Below the pieces are notes generated by a model. It did no database searches and was not told the origin of the DNA. It saw only the letters and a program-made list of their open reading frames with translations. Positions 25,336 to 34,028 of a DNA stretch of 41,214 nucleotides are shown here, in pieces. Numbering within the stretch: the stretch's first letter is position 1; every line of letters starts with the position of its first letter. The stretch comes from Lachnospiraceae bacterium. GTDB taxonomy: Bacteria; Bacillota; Clostridia; Lachnospirales; Lachnospiraceae. The position numbers were made by a program, and so were the translations under genes. The DNA is taken from NCBI GenBank assembly GCA_017439665.1, contig JAFSIS010000029.1, positions 1-41,214 of the forward strand, in the 5' to 3' direction.

Positions 25336-26787
25336 ATGCACAAAAGAGGAAAGAAAGGAATTCGTGTACTGCTGCTTTTGTTTGTCTGCAGTCTGATTCT
25401 GTCCGGGTGCACTAAGGAACAAAATGAGGAGCCGGTGGCAGAGCAGGAAACGGGAGGCTTTATCACCCTTGCACCAGATGCCTATGACAGTGCAGACTCG
25501 GCTATCCTGGTGGAAAAAAAGGAATCGGAAAAAAGGCTGGTCCTTTATAATCTGGTCAGGGGGAAGGAGTATTACCTGGAGTATGACGGAAGCACCCGTT
25601 TTTATGATAAGTACGGTTCTTCGGTTTCCCTGTCCCAGCTGTCTGAAGGAGAGCTTCTGGAGGTGCAGTTTTTAAAAGAAACCAGAAAAATGGTAACAGG
25701 GCGGATTTCGGATAAGATCTGGACCATGGAGGGAGTAAACCGTTTTGATCTGGATATTACCAACAGAAAAATGAAGATACTGGATGAGTGGTATGAGCTT
25801 TCCGACGATGCCCTGATTTTTTCTGAGGGAGGGATAGCCCAGCTGATGGATATCAATGCTCAGGATACCCTGATCATCCGGGGAGTAGATCATGAAATAT
25901 ACAGCATCGTCGTGGATAAAGGCCACGGCTATCTGAGGCTGACCAATGATGAATATTTTATCGGAGGCTGGATCGAGGTGGGACAGAAGGTGATCCGTCA
26001 GATCGAGGAGGATATGCTTCTGGTCGTACCCGAGGGAAGCTATGATGTTCATCTGTCCCATTCCGGTATTGAGGGGGTAAAAAAGGTAGATATTCAGAGG
26101 AATCAGGAGGTGGAGCTGGACGTAGGAGACATCCGTAAGGATGACCTGGTAAAATACAGTACGCTGGTTTTCACCGTGGAACCGGCAACTGCCAGTGTAT
26201 ATATGGATGGAAAAAGCGTAGATATCAGCCGGACAGTGAAGGCAGAATACGGACTCCACCAGATCATGGTAAAGGCAGATGGCTATCAGACCGTTATCCA
26301 GTATATCAAGGTAAGCCAGAATGCAGCCAATGTGTCCATTAAGCTGGATGCCGAAAAGGACAGAAGTGTATCGGAAAATTCCACTGCTGGTTCTGCTTCT
26401 GTAAATACGGCTGCGACTACCGGTTCTGCGTCTGCAACTACCGGCAGCAGTTCCACCACAACCAATACTACAACGGGCAGTAGTTCCACATCAGGTAGTA
26501 ATACTTCGACGTCCGGCAGCAGCAGCACCAATACAAGCAGCACAGTTTCCGGAAATACGACGGGTATTACCACCGGTTATAAGGTTAACATCGACGGACC
26601 TAAGGGAGCAGAGGTCTATCTCAATGACACCTATATAGGAGTCGCTCCCATAAGCTTTGCCAAAAAGCAGGGTACCCATGTGATTACCTTAAGAAAGATC
26701 AATTATCAACCTAAAAGCTATACTATCGATGTGGATGGAGAGCAGAGGAATCAATCCTATACCTTCCCCGAATTATTGCCGCAGTAA
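25336..26787 (+). CDS. Lipoprotein with two PEGA domains
   Basis: This 483-residue protein has a lipoprotein signal (basic KRGKKGIR, a hydrophobic stretch, lipobox LSGC with C25). It is therefore anchored outside the cytoplasmic membrane. Two PEGA domains are visible. One (about 275-340) has VEPATASVYMDGK and KAEYGLHQIMVKADGYQ. The other, C-terminal (about 415-480), has DGPKGAEVYLNDTYIG and KKQGTHVITLRKINYQ. A low-complexity Ser/Thr/Gly linker of about 60 residues joins them and may span the wall. The N-terminal 240 residues are unrecognised. AAAGGAGG precedes the ATG, 13 nt after the CotS-like gene. PEGA domains are usually surface or wall associated; the exact role is unknown. Confidence 0.85.
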   Translation: MHKRGKKGIRVLLLLFVCSLILSGCTKEQNEEPVAEQETGGFITLAPDAYDSADSAILVEKKESEKRLVLYNLVRGKEYYLEYDGSTRFYDKYGSSVSLSQLSEGELLEVQFLKETRKMVTGRISDKIWTMEGVNRFDLDITNRKMKILDEWYELSDDALIFSEGGIAQLMDINAQDTLIIRGVDHEIYSIVVDKGHGYLRLTNDEYFIGGWIEVGQKVIRQIEEDMLLVVPEGSYDVHLSHSGIEGVKKVDIQRNQEVELDVGDIRKDDLVKYSTLVFTVEPATASVYMDGKSVDISRTVKAEYGLHQIMVKADGYQTVIQYIKVSQNAANVSIKLDAEKDRSVSENSTAGSASVNTAATTGSASATTGSSSTTTNTTTGSSSTSGSNTSTSGSSSTNTSSTVSGNTTGITTGYKVNIDGPKGAEVYLNDTYIGVAPISFAKKQGTHVITLRKINYQPKSYTIDVDGEQRNQSYTFPELLPQ

Positions 26788-26843
26788 TGGATGAAAAAGA
26801 GCCTGAAAGAGCCTAAAATATGGGCTAAAGTGGGCAAAAAGCC

Positions 26844-26872
26844 TTGACAACAAAGGGAAAAACCTCTATATA
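26844..26872 (+). promoter_or_regulatory. Promoter of hup
   Basis: TTGACA (26844-26849), a 17-nt spacer and TATATA (26867-26872) form a strong sigma-A type promoter about 54 nt before the hup start codon, matching the high expression expected for HU. Confidence 0.8.
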
Positions 26873-26925
26873 TAGATATAGACGTTTTTAGCGTACTAAC
26901 ATTCAGTTAGAGGAGGAGTTCACAA

Positions 26926-27201
26926 ATGAACAAAACAGAATTAGTAGCAGCTATGGCTGAGCAGGCAGGTTTATCTAAAAAAGACGCAGAGGCAGCATTA
27001 AAAGCTTTCACAGATGTTGTTGCAGATGAATTAAAGAAGGGTGAGAAAGTACAGTTAGTTGGATTCGGTACTTTTGAAGTATCTGAAAGAGCAGCTAGAG
27101 AAGGAAGAAACCCTCAGACTGGTGAGACCATGCCTATTCCGGCTTCCAAGGCTCCTAAATTCAAGGCCGGCAAAGCGTTAAAGGACATGATTAACGCGTA
27201 A
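26926..27201 (+). CDS. hup: DNA-binding protein HU
   Basis: This 91-residue histone-like protein bends DNA and compacts the nucleoid. It begins [19 protein letters not shown] and has the family signature [19 protein letters not shown], which forms the DNA-binding arm, then the C-terminal helix [19 protein letters not shown] lies before the ATG, and codon use suggests high expression. It has its own strong promoter and is followed by a strong terminator, so it is largely monocistronic, though it stands at the head of the conserved rqcP-yabP-yabQ-divIC block. Confidence 0.98.
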   Translation: MNKTELVAAMAEQAGLSKKDAEAALKAFTDVVADELKKGEKVQLVGFGTFEVSERAAREGRNPQTGETMPIPASKAPKFKAGKALKDMINA

Positions 27202-27221
27202 GTTAAGTCACAAAGAAGAGG

Positions 27222-27260
27222 CTGTCATATCGGAAGGCTTTCCGGTATGGCAGTTTTTTT
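27222..27260 (+). terminator. Intrinsic terminator after hup
   Basis: A 14-bp stem (27222-27235 with 27240-27253, two G-U pairs) with a 4-nt loop is followed by seven T residues, 20 nt after the hup stop. Confidence 0.92.
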
Positions 27261-27289
27261 GTAAAGAGGGAGGAGGAGAGAGGAGAAGA

Positions 27290-27529
27290 ATGCGACTGGA
27301 TAAATATTTAAAGGTTTCCCGTCTGATCAAGAGAAGGACTGTGGCCAATGAGGCCTGTGATGCAGGCAGGGTGTTGATCAATGATAAGCCGGCCAAGGCT
27401 TCTGCCAATGTAAAGGTAAATGATGTTATTACCATACAGTTTGGGAATAAAGAGGTAAAGGTAGAAGTTCTGGACGTGCAGGAAACGGTGAAAAAGGAAC
27501 AGGCAGCAGAGCTGTTCAGATACCTGTAA
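27290..27529 (+). CDS. rqcP: S4-domain RNA-binding protein RqcP (YabO)
   Basis: This 79-residue protein is almost entirely an S4 domain: MRLDKYLKVSRLIKRRT, then ACDAGRVLINDKPAKAS, and a final strand with IQFGNKEVKVEVLD. In Bacillus subtilis the homologue at the same chromosomal place (YabO, RqcP) binds stalled 50S subunits and works with RqcH in tagging incomplete peptides with alanine tails. The ribosome site is a run of GGAGGAG followed by GAGG and AGAAG. yabP follows after 45 nt. Order and size match the Bacillus block well. Confidence 0.92.
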   Translation: MRLDKYLKVSRLIKRRTVANEACDAGRVLINDKPAKASANVKVNDVITIQFGNKEVKVEVLDVQETVKKEQAAELFRYL

Positions 27530-27574
27530 TATATTTTCTTTGGCCCGAATAGAATGATAATGGGGTGAAAAAGG

Positions 27575-27865
27575 ATGGAAGATTTAAACAGCACAGGTAA
27601 GGGACAGCATAAGATGGCAATATCAGCAAGAAAGACCTGTAGCCTGACCGGGATCATCGATGCAGTTTCTTTTGATCTGAATGAGGTGCTTTTGGAAACA
27701 GACCTGGGAATGCTGATGATAAAAGGCAGTGAGCTGAAGGTAAAACGGCTTACTCTGGAAAAGGGCGAGGTGGACCTGGAAGGAAGAATTGACAGCCTGA
27801 CCTATTCTGACCACAGCAGCCTTAGTGCAAAGGGAGAGTCTCTTTTGGGAAGGCTTTTTAAATAG
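27575..27865 (+). CDS. yabP: Sporulation protein YabP
   Basis: This 96-residue protein matches YabP, needed for spore formation in Bacillus. The features are the central VSFDLNEVLLETDLGMLMIKG segment, KVKRLTLEKGEVDLEG, and the C-terminal SLLGRLFK. It has no signal or membrane segment. GGGG precedes the ATG. yabQ follows 4 nt after the stop, the conserved yabPQ pair. Its molecular job is not well defined. In Bacillus it is expressed in the mother cell with yabQ. Confidence 0.88.
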   Translation: MEDLNSTGKGQHKMAISARKTCSLTGIIDAVSFDLNEVLLETDLGMLMIKGSELKVKRLTLEKGEVDLEGRIDSLTYSDHSSLSAKGESLLGRLFK

Positions 27866-27869
27866 GAAA

Positions 27870-28427
27870 ATGGCAGGGAATATCCAATGGGAATGGAATT
27901 TTTTGCTGTCAACGGTCAGGTTGGGAATGGAAATTACCCTGGGCTATGATTGTCTTCGAATTTTTCGTATGCTGATTCCCCATCGGATATGGCTGATCTC
28001 TCTGGAGGATCTGTTTTTCTGGCTGGGCTGTACTGCAGCGATTTTCAAGCTTCAGGTTGAACAGGCAGATGGGGCAAGCAGAGGATTTGCCATTCTGGGC
28101 CTCCTTCTGGGAATGCTGATCTACAGCTTTTGTTTTGGAATATGGCTGATAAAATGGGCAAAACTGGTAACAACACTCTTGAAAAGAGGGTTGACGGAAA
28201 TTGGGAAATTCTTTAAAATAATATTATGTAAACAAAAGAAGTATTTCCTGTGTTTAAGGAGTAGGTATGGCAAAGCGAAGGATACGTATTCGAAAAAAAG
28301 GGCAGAATCGCGTAGGCATGGTACTGGTTTTGCTGGTGCTGGTTCTTCTGATGGTGGTAGTTTCCATGAGCAGCAGGCAGCTGGAAGAGAAGCTGGCCAC
28401 CTATCAGCAAAAAGAAAAAAGTCTTAA
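27870..28427 (+). CDS. yabQ: Spore cortex protein YabQ, with out-of-frame tail inside divIC
   Basis: YabQ is a mother-cell membrane protein required for the spore cortex. This copy has about 185 residues: an N-terminal QWEWNFLLSTVRLGMEITLG, a YDCLRIFRMLIPH segment, and two or three hydrophobic helices to about residue 105. After about residue 130 the frame enters divIC and gives a low-complexity tail (GAGSSDGGSFHEQQAAGRE) that looks like out-of-frame translation. Stops lie near 28255 and 28262 in the other two frames, just before divIC, so an indel near the 3' end may have removed the normal stop. The ATG at 27870 lies 4 nt after yabP. A GTG at 27825 would lie within yabP and is rejected. Confidence 0.8.
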   Translation: MAGNIQWEWNFLLSTVRLGMEITLGYDCLRIFRMLIPHRIWLISLEDLFFWLGCTAAIFKLQVEQADGASRGFAILGLLLGMLIYSFCFGIWLIKWAKLVTTLLKRGLTEIGKFFKIILCKQKKYFLCLRSRYGKAKDTYSKKRAESRRHGTGFAGAGSSDGGSFHEQQAAGREAGHLSAKRKKS

Positions 28428-28575
28428 TGAACAGCTGGAGGCAGAGAAGGCCAGAAGTGAGGAAATTGAAGAATTTAAAAAGTACACCAAGACCATGAAA
28501 TACATAGAAGAGACGGCAAGGGAGAAGCTGGGACTGGTGTATGAGGATGAAATCCTGATCAAAACTGAGGATTAA
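28267..28575 (+). CDS. divIC: Septum formation initiator DivIC (FtsB-like)
   Basis: This 102-residue bitopic protein has a basic cytoplasmic N-terminus (AKRRIRIRKKG), one transmembrane helix (about 18-33), an extracellular coiled coil (about 36-70, starting SSRQLEEKLATYQQ), and the family end EETAREKLGLVYEDE. DivIC pairs with FtsL in the division complex. AAGGAG lies 7 nt before the ATG. The gene overlaps the yabQ reading frame by about 160 nt. It keeps the Bacillus order after yabQ, but no S1-domain yabR follows; spoIIE comes next. Confidence 0.9.
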   Translation: MAKRRIRIRKKGQNRVGMVLVLLVLVLLMVVVSMSSRQLEEKLATYQQKEKSLNEQLEAEKARSEEIEEFKKYTKTMKYIEETAREKLGLVYEDEILIKTED

Positions 28576-28612
28576 AGTCGATTTTCGTTTGGAGAATCGG
28601 CTTTCTTTTTTT
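28574..28612 (+). terminator. Intrinsic terminator after divIC
   Basis: AAAGTCGATT (28574-28583) pairs with AATCGGCTTT (28595-28604), with one G-U pair and an 11-nt loop, followed by CTTTTTTT. It overlaps the divIC stop and separates that operon from spoIIE. Confidence 0.85.
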
Positions 28613-28726
28613 GTAACCATTCAGAGACGTCCCGGCAATCAGATTTCTTTGGACAGGCTTCCAGAGTTTGACAAAAGGTGCAGAGAAAGTGGGGTAGAAT
28701 AGGAATCCGAGGAGGGAAGTCGTGGT

Positions 28727-29920
28727 ATGAAAAGTAAATTGGAGGAACGCGGCCGTAAGGCATTCTATTTATTGGAATATGAAAAAAAGAAGATGGAGGG
28801 TTGTGCCCTTTCATTGGACAGTCTGGCTTCTGCCTTTCTGATGAAGCTGCCCGGTGAAGAGGAGGAAGAGGACAGACAGACTCTTCTCTGGGAAAAAAGA
28901 ATGGAGGAGAACCGGCAGCTGTTTTCGGGACATTTAAAGGAAATGGCTGAGGTGATCAAAAAGACCAGCAGGGAATCGGTGAGAATCATCCGCCTGGGAA
29001 AACGTAAGGAAAAGCAGATCGGGCGGATGCTTCTTCTGGAGGGACTGGTATTGGATGATTTTTATCTTCTGGAAAAAGAAAACGGAAGACGGGAAGCGGT
29101 AGTAAGCCTGCATCTGTCTATGCATAAAAAGCTGGGAAAGGTCTGTTCGGCCGAAGAGGTGGCAGGTTTTTTATCCGTACTTTTGGAAAGTAAGCTCATT
29201 CCTGTGGGAAGGCCTCCTTTTTTTGTGACGAGGGAGTCACAAACCATGTATTTTCAGGAGGAGAGCCGGTTTATGGTCCTTACCGGTTTTGCCAGAGCGG
29301 TAAAAGAAAATGAAAAGGTTTCCGGGGATAATCACAGTTTTTTTGAAAATGCAGAAGGGGATTTTTTTGCCTTGCTGTCGGATGGGATGGGCTCCGGTCA
29401 GAAGGCCTGTGCAGATAGTGAAACGGTACTGACGATGACAGAGAGGCTTCTATCCAGCGGCTTTTCTGAGGAATTAAGCTTGCAGCTGATCAATGATGCC
29501 CTGATCGTGGGTGGAGAGAATAAGAATATGTCCACCATGGATCTGTGCCGCATCAATCTGCATGACGGAGAGGTACAGTTTTTTAAAGTGGGAGCGGCCT
29601 CTTCTCTGATTAAAAGGGATGGATATGTGGAGGAGCTTCCTTCCAACAGCCTGCCCCTGGGGGTATTTTCCAAGCTGACTCCCTGCAAGGTAAGCCGTAA
29701 GCTGATCGATGGTGACTATATTTTCTTACTCAGTGACGGGATTACTGACAATTTCCAAAGCACCCAGGGAAAAGAATTTTTAAAGCAGGTGATTGCGGAG
29801 ATCCCTTATCGCAGACCGGGAGAAATGGCAAATTATCTGATGAAATACGCCATTGGTGCGGCCCAGGGAAAGATTCGGGACGATATGACGGTGCTGGTCA
29901 TCGGCATTTGGAATAATTGA
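28727..29920 (+). CDS. spoIIE: SpoIIE-like PP2C phosphatase without membrane domain
   Basis: This 397-residue protein has the C-terminal PP2C phosphatase domain of SpoIIE (about 175-397): FALLSDGMGSGQKA, MSTMDLCRINL, FLLSDGITDNF and DDMTVLVIG give the metal-binding Asp residues. SpoIIE dephosphorylates SpoIIAA and so activates sigma-F in the forespore. Bacillus SpoIIE has about 820 residues with ten N-terminal transmembrane helices. Here the first 175 residues are charged and partly coiled, with no hydrophobic helix. A purine-rich GGAGGGAAG site precedes the ATG, and the 150 bp before it cannot hold a membrane domain. The position between divIC and tilS is the canonical spoIIE site. Confidence 0.85.
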   Translation: MKSKLEERGRKAFYLLEYEKKKMEGCALSLDSLASAFLMKLPGEEEEEDRQTLLWEKRMEENRQLFSGHLKEMAEVIKKTSRESVRIIRLGKRKEKQIGRMLLLEGLVLDDFYLLEKENGRREAVVSLHLSMHKKLGKVCSAEEVAGFLSVLLESKLIPVGRPPFFVTRESQTMYFQEESRFMVLTGFARAVKENEKVSGDNHSFFENAEGDFFALLSDGMGSGQKACADSETVLTMTERLLSSGFSEELSLQLINDALIVGGENKNMSTMDLCRINLHDGEVQFFKVGAASSLIKRDGYVEELPSNSLPLGVFSKLTPCKVSRKLIDGDYIFLLSDGITDNFQSTQGKEFLKQVIAEIPYRRPGEMANYLMKYAIGAAQGKIRDDMTVLVIGIWNN

Positions 29921-30004
29921 TAGGAAACTCTTCCGAATGGTTGATTTTACCGAAGAGAATATGGTACGATGCACACAAAGAAAACATCCCGGGAGAGAAA
30001 ATGG

Positions 30005-31399
30005 ATGAAGGGACTGGAAGAACAGGTATTTGCCTTTATGGAAGAATGGCATATGATTGAACCGGGAGACCGGATAGTAGCAGGCATTTCAGGGGGAGCA
30101 GACTCGGTATGCCTGCTGTTTTTGCTCCTGGAATACCAAAAAAAGGTTCCTTTTTCTTTGGCAGTCTGCCATGTCAACCATGGAATGCGTGAGGAAGCGG
30201 TACAGGATGAGGCATATGTAGAAGGTTTGTGTAAGGAATATACACTTCCTTTCTTTTCCTATAAAAAAGATGTAGGAGAAATAGCCAAAAGGGAGAGGCT
30301 GTCAGTGGAGGAGGCCGGACGAAAGGTTCGTTATGACACCTTCAGAGAGGTGGCCGGATGCTGGAAGGCAGAAAAGATTGCCGTTGCCCATCATCTGCAG
30401 GACAGTGCGGAAACTTTGCTGCTTAATCTGTTCAGGGGAACGGGAATCTGGGGATTGACAGGAATCAGGCCGATGCGGGAAGAGATCATCCGCCCCCTTC
30501 TTGCTACAGAACGTGGTCAGATCGAAGCCTATCTCAGAGAAAGGAAGATTTCCTGGTGTATAGACTATACCAATGAAGAGGATACTTATACCAGAAACAA
30601 GATCCGGTTAAAGCTCCTGCCTTATGTGGAAGAACAGCTGACCCGGGGAGCCACCCGCCATATTGCAGCTACTGCCCTGGAAATGCTTGAACTGACGGAT
30701 TATGTAGAGGGTGAACGGCAGCAGGCAGTAAAGAGCTGCTGTCTGGAAGAGAAAGAGCAGATAAGTATACGGCTGGAAGAGTTTAAAAGGCTGCATCCCT
30801 TTCTGCAAAAGCAGGTTCTGTTGTGGGCTCTGGAAAAAGTGGGAGGCAGCAGGAAAGATATTGGCCGGATTCATGTGGAGGAGCTGCTTAAGCTGACCGG
30901 AAAGGAAGGCTATAAGCGGATCAGTCTTCCCGGCGGTCTGGAGGGAAGTAAGGAATATGGAATGCTGTGGATTCAAAGAGGCGGCAGGGTGTCTCTGCCT
31001 TTAGAAGAGCAGCAGCTGACCATTCCCGGGAGTTATCGTCTTAAAGACGGAAGAAAGCTTGAACTTTCCCTGATCAAAAAGGAAAAAGTTGGGAGAATAG
31101 AAGAAAATCAGTATACGAAATATCTGGATTATGATAAAATATATAACTGTCTTACCCTGCGAAGCAGGAGGCAGGGTGACTATCTGACCATTGACCGGGA
31201 AGGGAAACGAAAAACCCTGAAGGAATATATGATCCAGGAAAAGATAGCGGCTCCTGCAAGGGACGGGATTCCGGTGATTGCAGATGGAAGCCATATTTTA
31301 TGGGTGATCGGCTATCGGATCAGTGCAGGTTATAAAATCAGTGAACAGACAAAAACCTGTTTACGGATAAAGGTTATCAGACCGGAATATGATGCATAA
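30005..31399 (+). CDS. tilS: tRNA(Ile)-lysidine synthase TilS
   Basis: This 464-residue enzyme changes the wobble C34 of tRNA-Ile to lysidine, so that AUA is read as Ile. It has the PP-loop ATPase motif SGGADSVCLL about 29 residues from the start, CHVNHGMR, AVAHHLQDSAETLLLNL, and the family's DYTNEEDTYTRNKIR. The C-terminal TilS domain ends YKISEQTKTCLRIKV. The ATG at 30005 has GGGAGAG 7 nt upstream and gives a normal N-terminus. The ATG at 29969 would add 12 residues and is also possible. hpt follows after 30 nt, the usual tilS-hpt-ftsH order. Confidence 0.95.
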   Translation: MKGLEEQVFAFMEEWHMIEPGDRIVAGISGGADSVCLLFLLLEYQKKVPFSLAVCHVNHGMREEAVQDEAYVEGLCKEYTLPFFSYKKDVGEIAKRERLSVEEAGRKVRYDTFREVAGCWKAEKIAVAHHLQDSAETLLLNLFRGTGIWGLTGIRPMREEIIRPLLATERGQIEAYLRERKISWCIDYTNEEDTYTRNKIRLKLLPYVEEQLTRGATRHIAATALEMLELTDYVEGERQQAVKSCCLEEKEQISIRLEEFKRLHPFLQKQVLLWALEKVGGSRKDIGRIHVEELLKLTGKEGYKRISLPGGLEGSKEYGMLWIQRGGRVSLPLEEQQLTIPGSYRLKDGRKLELSLIKKEKVGRIEENQYTKYLDYDKIYNCLTLRSRRQGDYLTIDREGKRKTLKEYMIQEKIAAPARDGIPVIADGSHILWVIGYRISAGYKISEQTKTCLRIKVIRPEYDA

Positions 31400-31429
31400 G
31401 TCGTTTAAGCGGCAGAAGGAGAGGAAGCT

Positions 31430-31960
31430 ATGGCAGAGAAAATACGTGTAATGTTGACGGAAGAAGAAGTGGATAAGCGCATCCAGGAAATGGGTGAGCA
31501 GATTAGCCGGGATTATGCAGGAAAGAAAATCCATTTGATTTGTGTATTAAAAGGCGGGGTTTTCTTTATGTGTGAGCTGGCCAAGAGAATTTCCATTCCT
31601 GTATCCATGGATTTTATGGCTATTTCCAGCTATGGTCAGGGAACCGAGTCCAGCGGGATCATTAAGATTGTAAAAGACCTGGATGAATCGATCACCGGAG
31701 AGCATGTGGTAGTGGTAGAGGATATTGTAGATTCCGGAAGAACCCTGAACTATCTTTTGGATATGTTAAAGGACAGAAAACCGGAAAGTCTCCGGCTCTG
31801 TACTCTTTTGGATAAACCGGACCGCAGAGTAGTGGAGGTAAAGGTGGATTATACCGGCTTTTCCATTCCCGATGAATTTGTAGTGGGCTACGGTCTTGAC
31901 TATGCACAGAAATATAGAAATCTTCCTTATATCGGCGTAGTAGAGCTGGATAAGGAATAA
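31430..31960 (+). CDS. hpt: Hypoxanthine phosphoribosyltransferase
   Basis: This 176-residue purine salvage enzyme makes IMP or GMP from hypoxanthine or guanine and PRPP. It has [16 protein letters not shown] near the N-terminus, the PRPP-binding motif [14 protein letters not shown] (about 90-105), and [15 protein letters not shown] near the end. AGGAGAGGAAG precedes the ATG. It lies between tilS and ftsH as in most Firmicutes. In Bacillus the TilS-HprT pair also affects ftsH transcription; whether that holds here is unknown. Confidence 0.97.
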   Translation: MAEKIRVMLTEEEVDKRIQEMGEQISRDYAGKKIHLICVLKGGVFFMCELAKRISIPVSMDFMAISSYGQGTESSGIIKIVKDLDESITGEHVVVVEDIVDSGRTLNYLLDMLKDRKPESLRLCTLLDKPDRRVVEVKVDYTGFSIPDEFVVGYGLDYAQKYRNLPYIGVVELDKE

Positions 31961-31974
31961 GCAGGAGGAAATTT

Positions 31975-33783
31975 GTGATCAAAAATAGTAAAGGTTTTAA
32001 TCTTACCTTCTTATTACTGTTAGCCATCATTTTTTTCATGATGTTTTCAGAAGGTTTGAAGACAACGGACAACACCTATACCAGAGGCATCCTGGTCAGT
32101 GATCTTAAGGCAGAGAAGGTGGTATCGGCTACGATACAGCCCAATGAAGAAGCCCCTACGGGTTCTGTCCGGATCCTGCTTAAGGGAGGAGAATACAGGA
32201 CCCTTTATGTAACGGATACGGAAGAGATCCAGCGGCTTCTCAGGGAATATGATATAGATCCGTTGGTTAAGGATATTCCCAGAGAAAGCTGGTTTTCCAC
32301 TTATGCTATGCCCCTTTTACTGGCAGTGGGAGTTGGCCTGTTTCTCATCTATCTGATGAATATGCAGGGCGGCGGTGGTGGTACCAATGCCAAAATGATG
32401 AACTTCGGAAAAAGCCGGGCAAAAATGTCTACCGGAGACGGAAAGATCAATTTTGAGAGCGTTGCCGGGCTGAAGGAAGAAAAAGAAGAACTGGAAGAAA
32501 TCGTAGAGTTTTTAAAGGAGCCCGGTAAATTTACGAAGGTGGGAGCAAGGATTCCCAAGGGTGTACTGCTGGAGGGCCCTCCGGGAACCGGTAAAACCCT
32601 TTTGGCCAAGGCGGTAGCGGGAGAAGCGGGAGTACCCTTTTTCAGTATTTCCGGTTCAGACTTTGTAGAAATGTTCGTAGGTGTTGGTGCTTCCCGTGTA
32701 AGGGATCTCTTTGATGATGCAAAGAAGAATGCCCCCTGTATCGTATTTATTGACGAGATCGATGCGGTAGCCAGAAGGCGAGGCACCGGTATGGGCGGTG
32801 GACATGATGAACGTGAGCAGACTCTGAATCAGCTTTTGGTAGAAATGGATGGCTTCGGTGTAAATGAAGGTATCATCGTTATGGCAGCCACTAACCGTGT
32901 GGATATTCTGGATCCTGCCATTCTCAGGCCGGGTCGTTTTGACCGTAAGGTGGCAGTAGGAGTTCCTGATGTAGGCGGCAGAGAAGAGATTCTGAAGGTT
33001 CATGCCAAAAACAAGCCCCTGGGTGAGGATGTGAATCTGGAACAGATCGCGAGAACTACAGCCGGATTTACCGGAGCGGATCTGGAAAATCTGTTAAATG
33101 AGGCGGCCATTCTGGCAGCAAAAGAGGACAGAGCCTTTGTGGTACAGGAGGATATCAAAAAGTCCTTCGTGAAGGTGGGTATCGGTACAGAGAAAAAGAG
33201 CAAGATCATTTCCGATAAGGAAAAAAGGATCACAGCCTATCACGAAGCCGGCCACGCCATTCTTTTCCATGTGCTTCCTGATGTAGGGCCGGTATATACG
33301 GTTTCCATTATTCCTACGGGAGCAGGAGCAGCAGGTTATACCATGCCTCTGCCGGAAAGAGATGAGATGTTTTTGACCAAGGGCAAGATGCTGCAGAATA
33401 TTATGGTTTCTTTTGGCGGACGGATTGCGGAAGAGATTATCTTTGATGATGTGACTACAGGAGCTTCCAACGATATTAAGCAGGCCACCAAAATGGCAAG
33501 ACGGATGGTAACCCGCTATGGTATGTCTGCAAATATCGGTATGATCAACTATGACAGTGACGACGAAGAGGTATTTATCGGAAGGGATCTGGCTCATACG
33601 AGAGCACACAGCGAGTTTATGACCGGTGAGATCGATAAGGAGGTAAAGACCATTATCGATAAGTGCTATGCAGAGGCCAAGAGGATCATTCTGGAGCACA
33701 GAAGCATTCTGGACAGCTGTGCCGGGCTGCTTTTGGAAAAGGAAAAAATCACCAGAGAAGAGTTTGAAGCCCTGTTTGTTTAA
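31975..33783 (+). CDS. ftsH: ATP-dependent membrane metalloprotease FtsH
   Basis: This 602-residue AAA+ protease degrades misfolded membrane proteins and regulators. It has TM1 at about 7-25, an extracellular domain, and TM2 at about 104-126. The AAA+ domain has Walker A GPPGTGKT, Walker B FIDEIDA, and an arginine-finger region [10 protein letters not shown]. The zinc protease site is HEAGH (H423). The start is GTG with AGGAGGAAAT upstream, 14 nt after hpt. The length is normal, and no C-terminal low-complexity tail is seen. It is the last gene of the block and is followed by a 3' region with a terminator at 33934. Confidence 0.98.
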   Translation: MIKNSKGFNLTFLLLLAIIFFMMFSEGLKTTDNTYTRGILVSDLKAEKVVSATIQPNEEAPTGSVRILLKGGEYRTLYVTDTEEIQRLLREYDIDPLVKDIPRESWFSTYAMPLLLAVGVGLFLIYLMNMQGGGGGTNAKMMNFGKSRAKMSTGDGKINFESVAGLKEEKEELEEIVEFLKEPGKFTKVGARIPKGVLLEGPPGTGKTLLAKAVAGEAGVPFFSISGSDFVEMFVGVGASRVRDLFDDAKKNAPCIVFIDEIDAVARRRGTGMGGGHDEREQTLNQLLVEMDGFGVNEGIIVMAATNRVDILDPAILRPGRFDRKVAVGVPDVGGREEILKVHAKNKPLGEDVNLEQIARTTAGFTGADLENLLNEAAILAAKEDRAFVVQEDIKKSFVKVGIGTEKKSKIISDKEKRITAYHEAGHAILFHVLPDVGPVYTVSIIPTGAGAAGYTMPLPERDEMFLTKGKMLQNIMVSFGGRIAEEIIFDDVTTGASNDIKQATKMARRMVTRYGMSANIGMINYDSDDEEVFIGRDLAHTRAHSEFMTGEIDKEVKTIIDKCYAEAKRIILEHRSILDSCAGLLLEKEKITREEFEALFV

Positions 33784-33933
33784 TATTGACAAAAAAATAT
33801 CTAAGTGCTTTAAATGTTTGTGCAACCTTAGTATTTACCCAAAAGGCGGGCTCTGCTATTATACTCTTGTAACCCCCCAATACATTATATAGTTTTTTGC
33901 TATACCCCATAAGAAAGAAATACCTTCTCTAAG

Positions 33934-33963
33934 AAGGACAGCAATCCCCTTGCTGTCCTTTTT
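33934..33963 (+). terminator. Intrinsic terminator between ftsH and the GH13 gene
   Basis: AAGGACAGCAA (33934-33944) pairs perfectly with TTGCTGTCCTT (33950-33960) around a TCCCC loop, followed by further T residues. It lies 150 nt after the ftsH stop. Confidence 0.92.
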
Positions 33964-34028
33964 ACTTGCTCAAAATACAATAAATATAGTAAAATATAAT
34001 GTAATGAAAAGAAAAGAGGAATTACTTT

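Noticed and set aside
26286..26573. A minus-strand frame rich in Val, Leu and Glu opposite the PEGA lipoprotein linker
   Set aside because: It is the reverse translation of the Ser/Thr-rich linker repeats, which explains its low complexity.
26820..26925. An operator in the hup upstream repeats
   Set aside because: The TATATATAGATATA tract is explained by the -10 element and AT richness; no clear inverted repeat was found.
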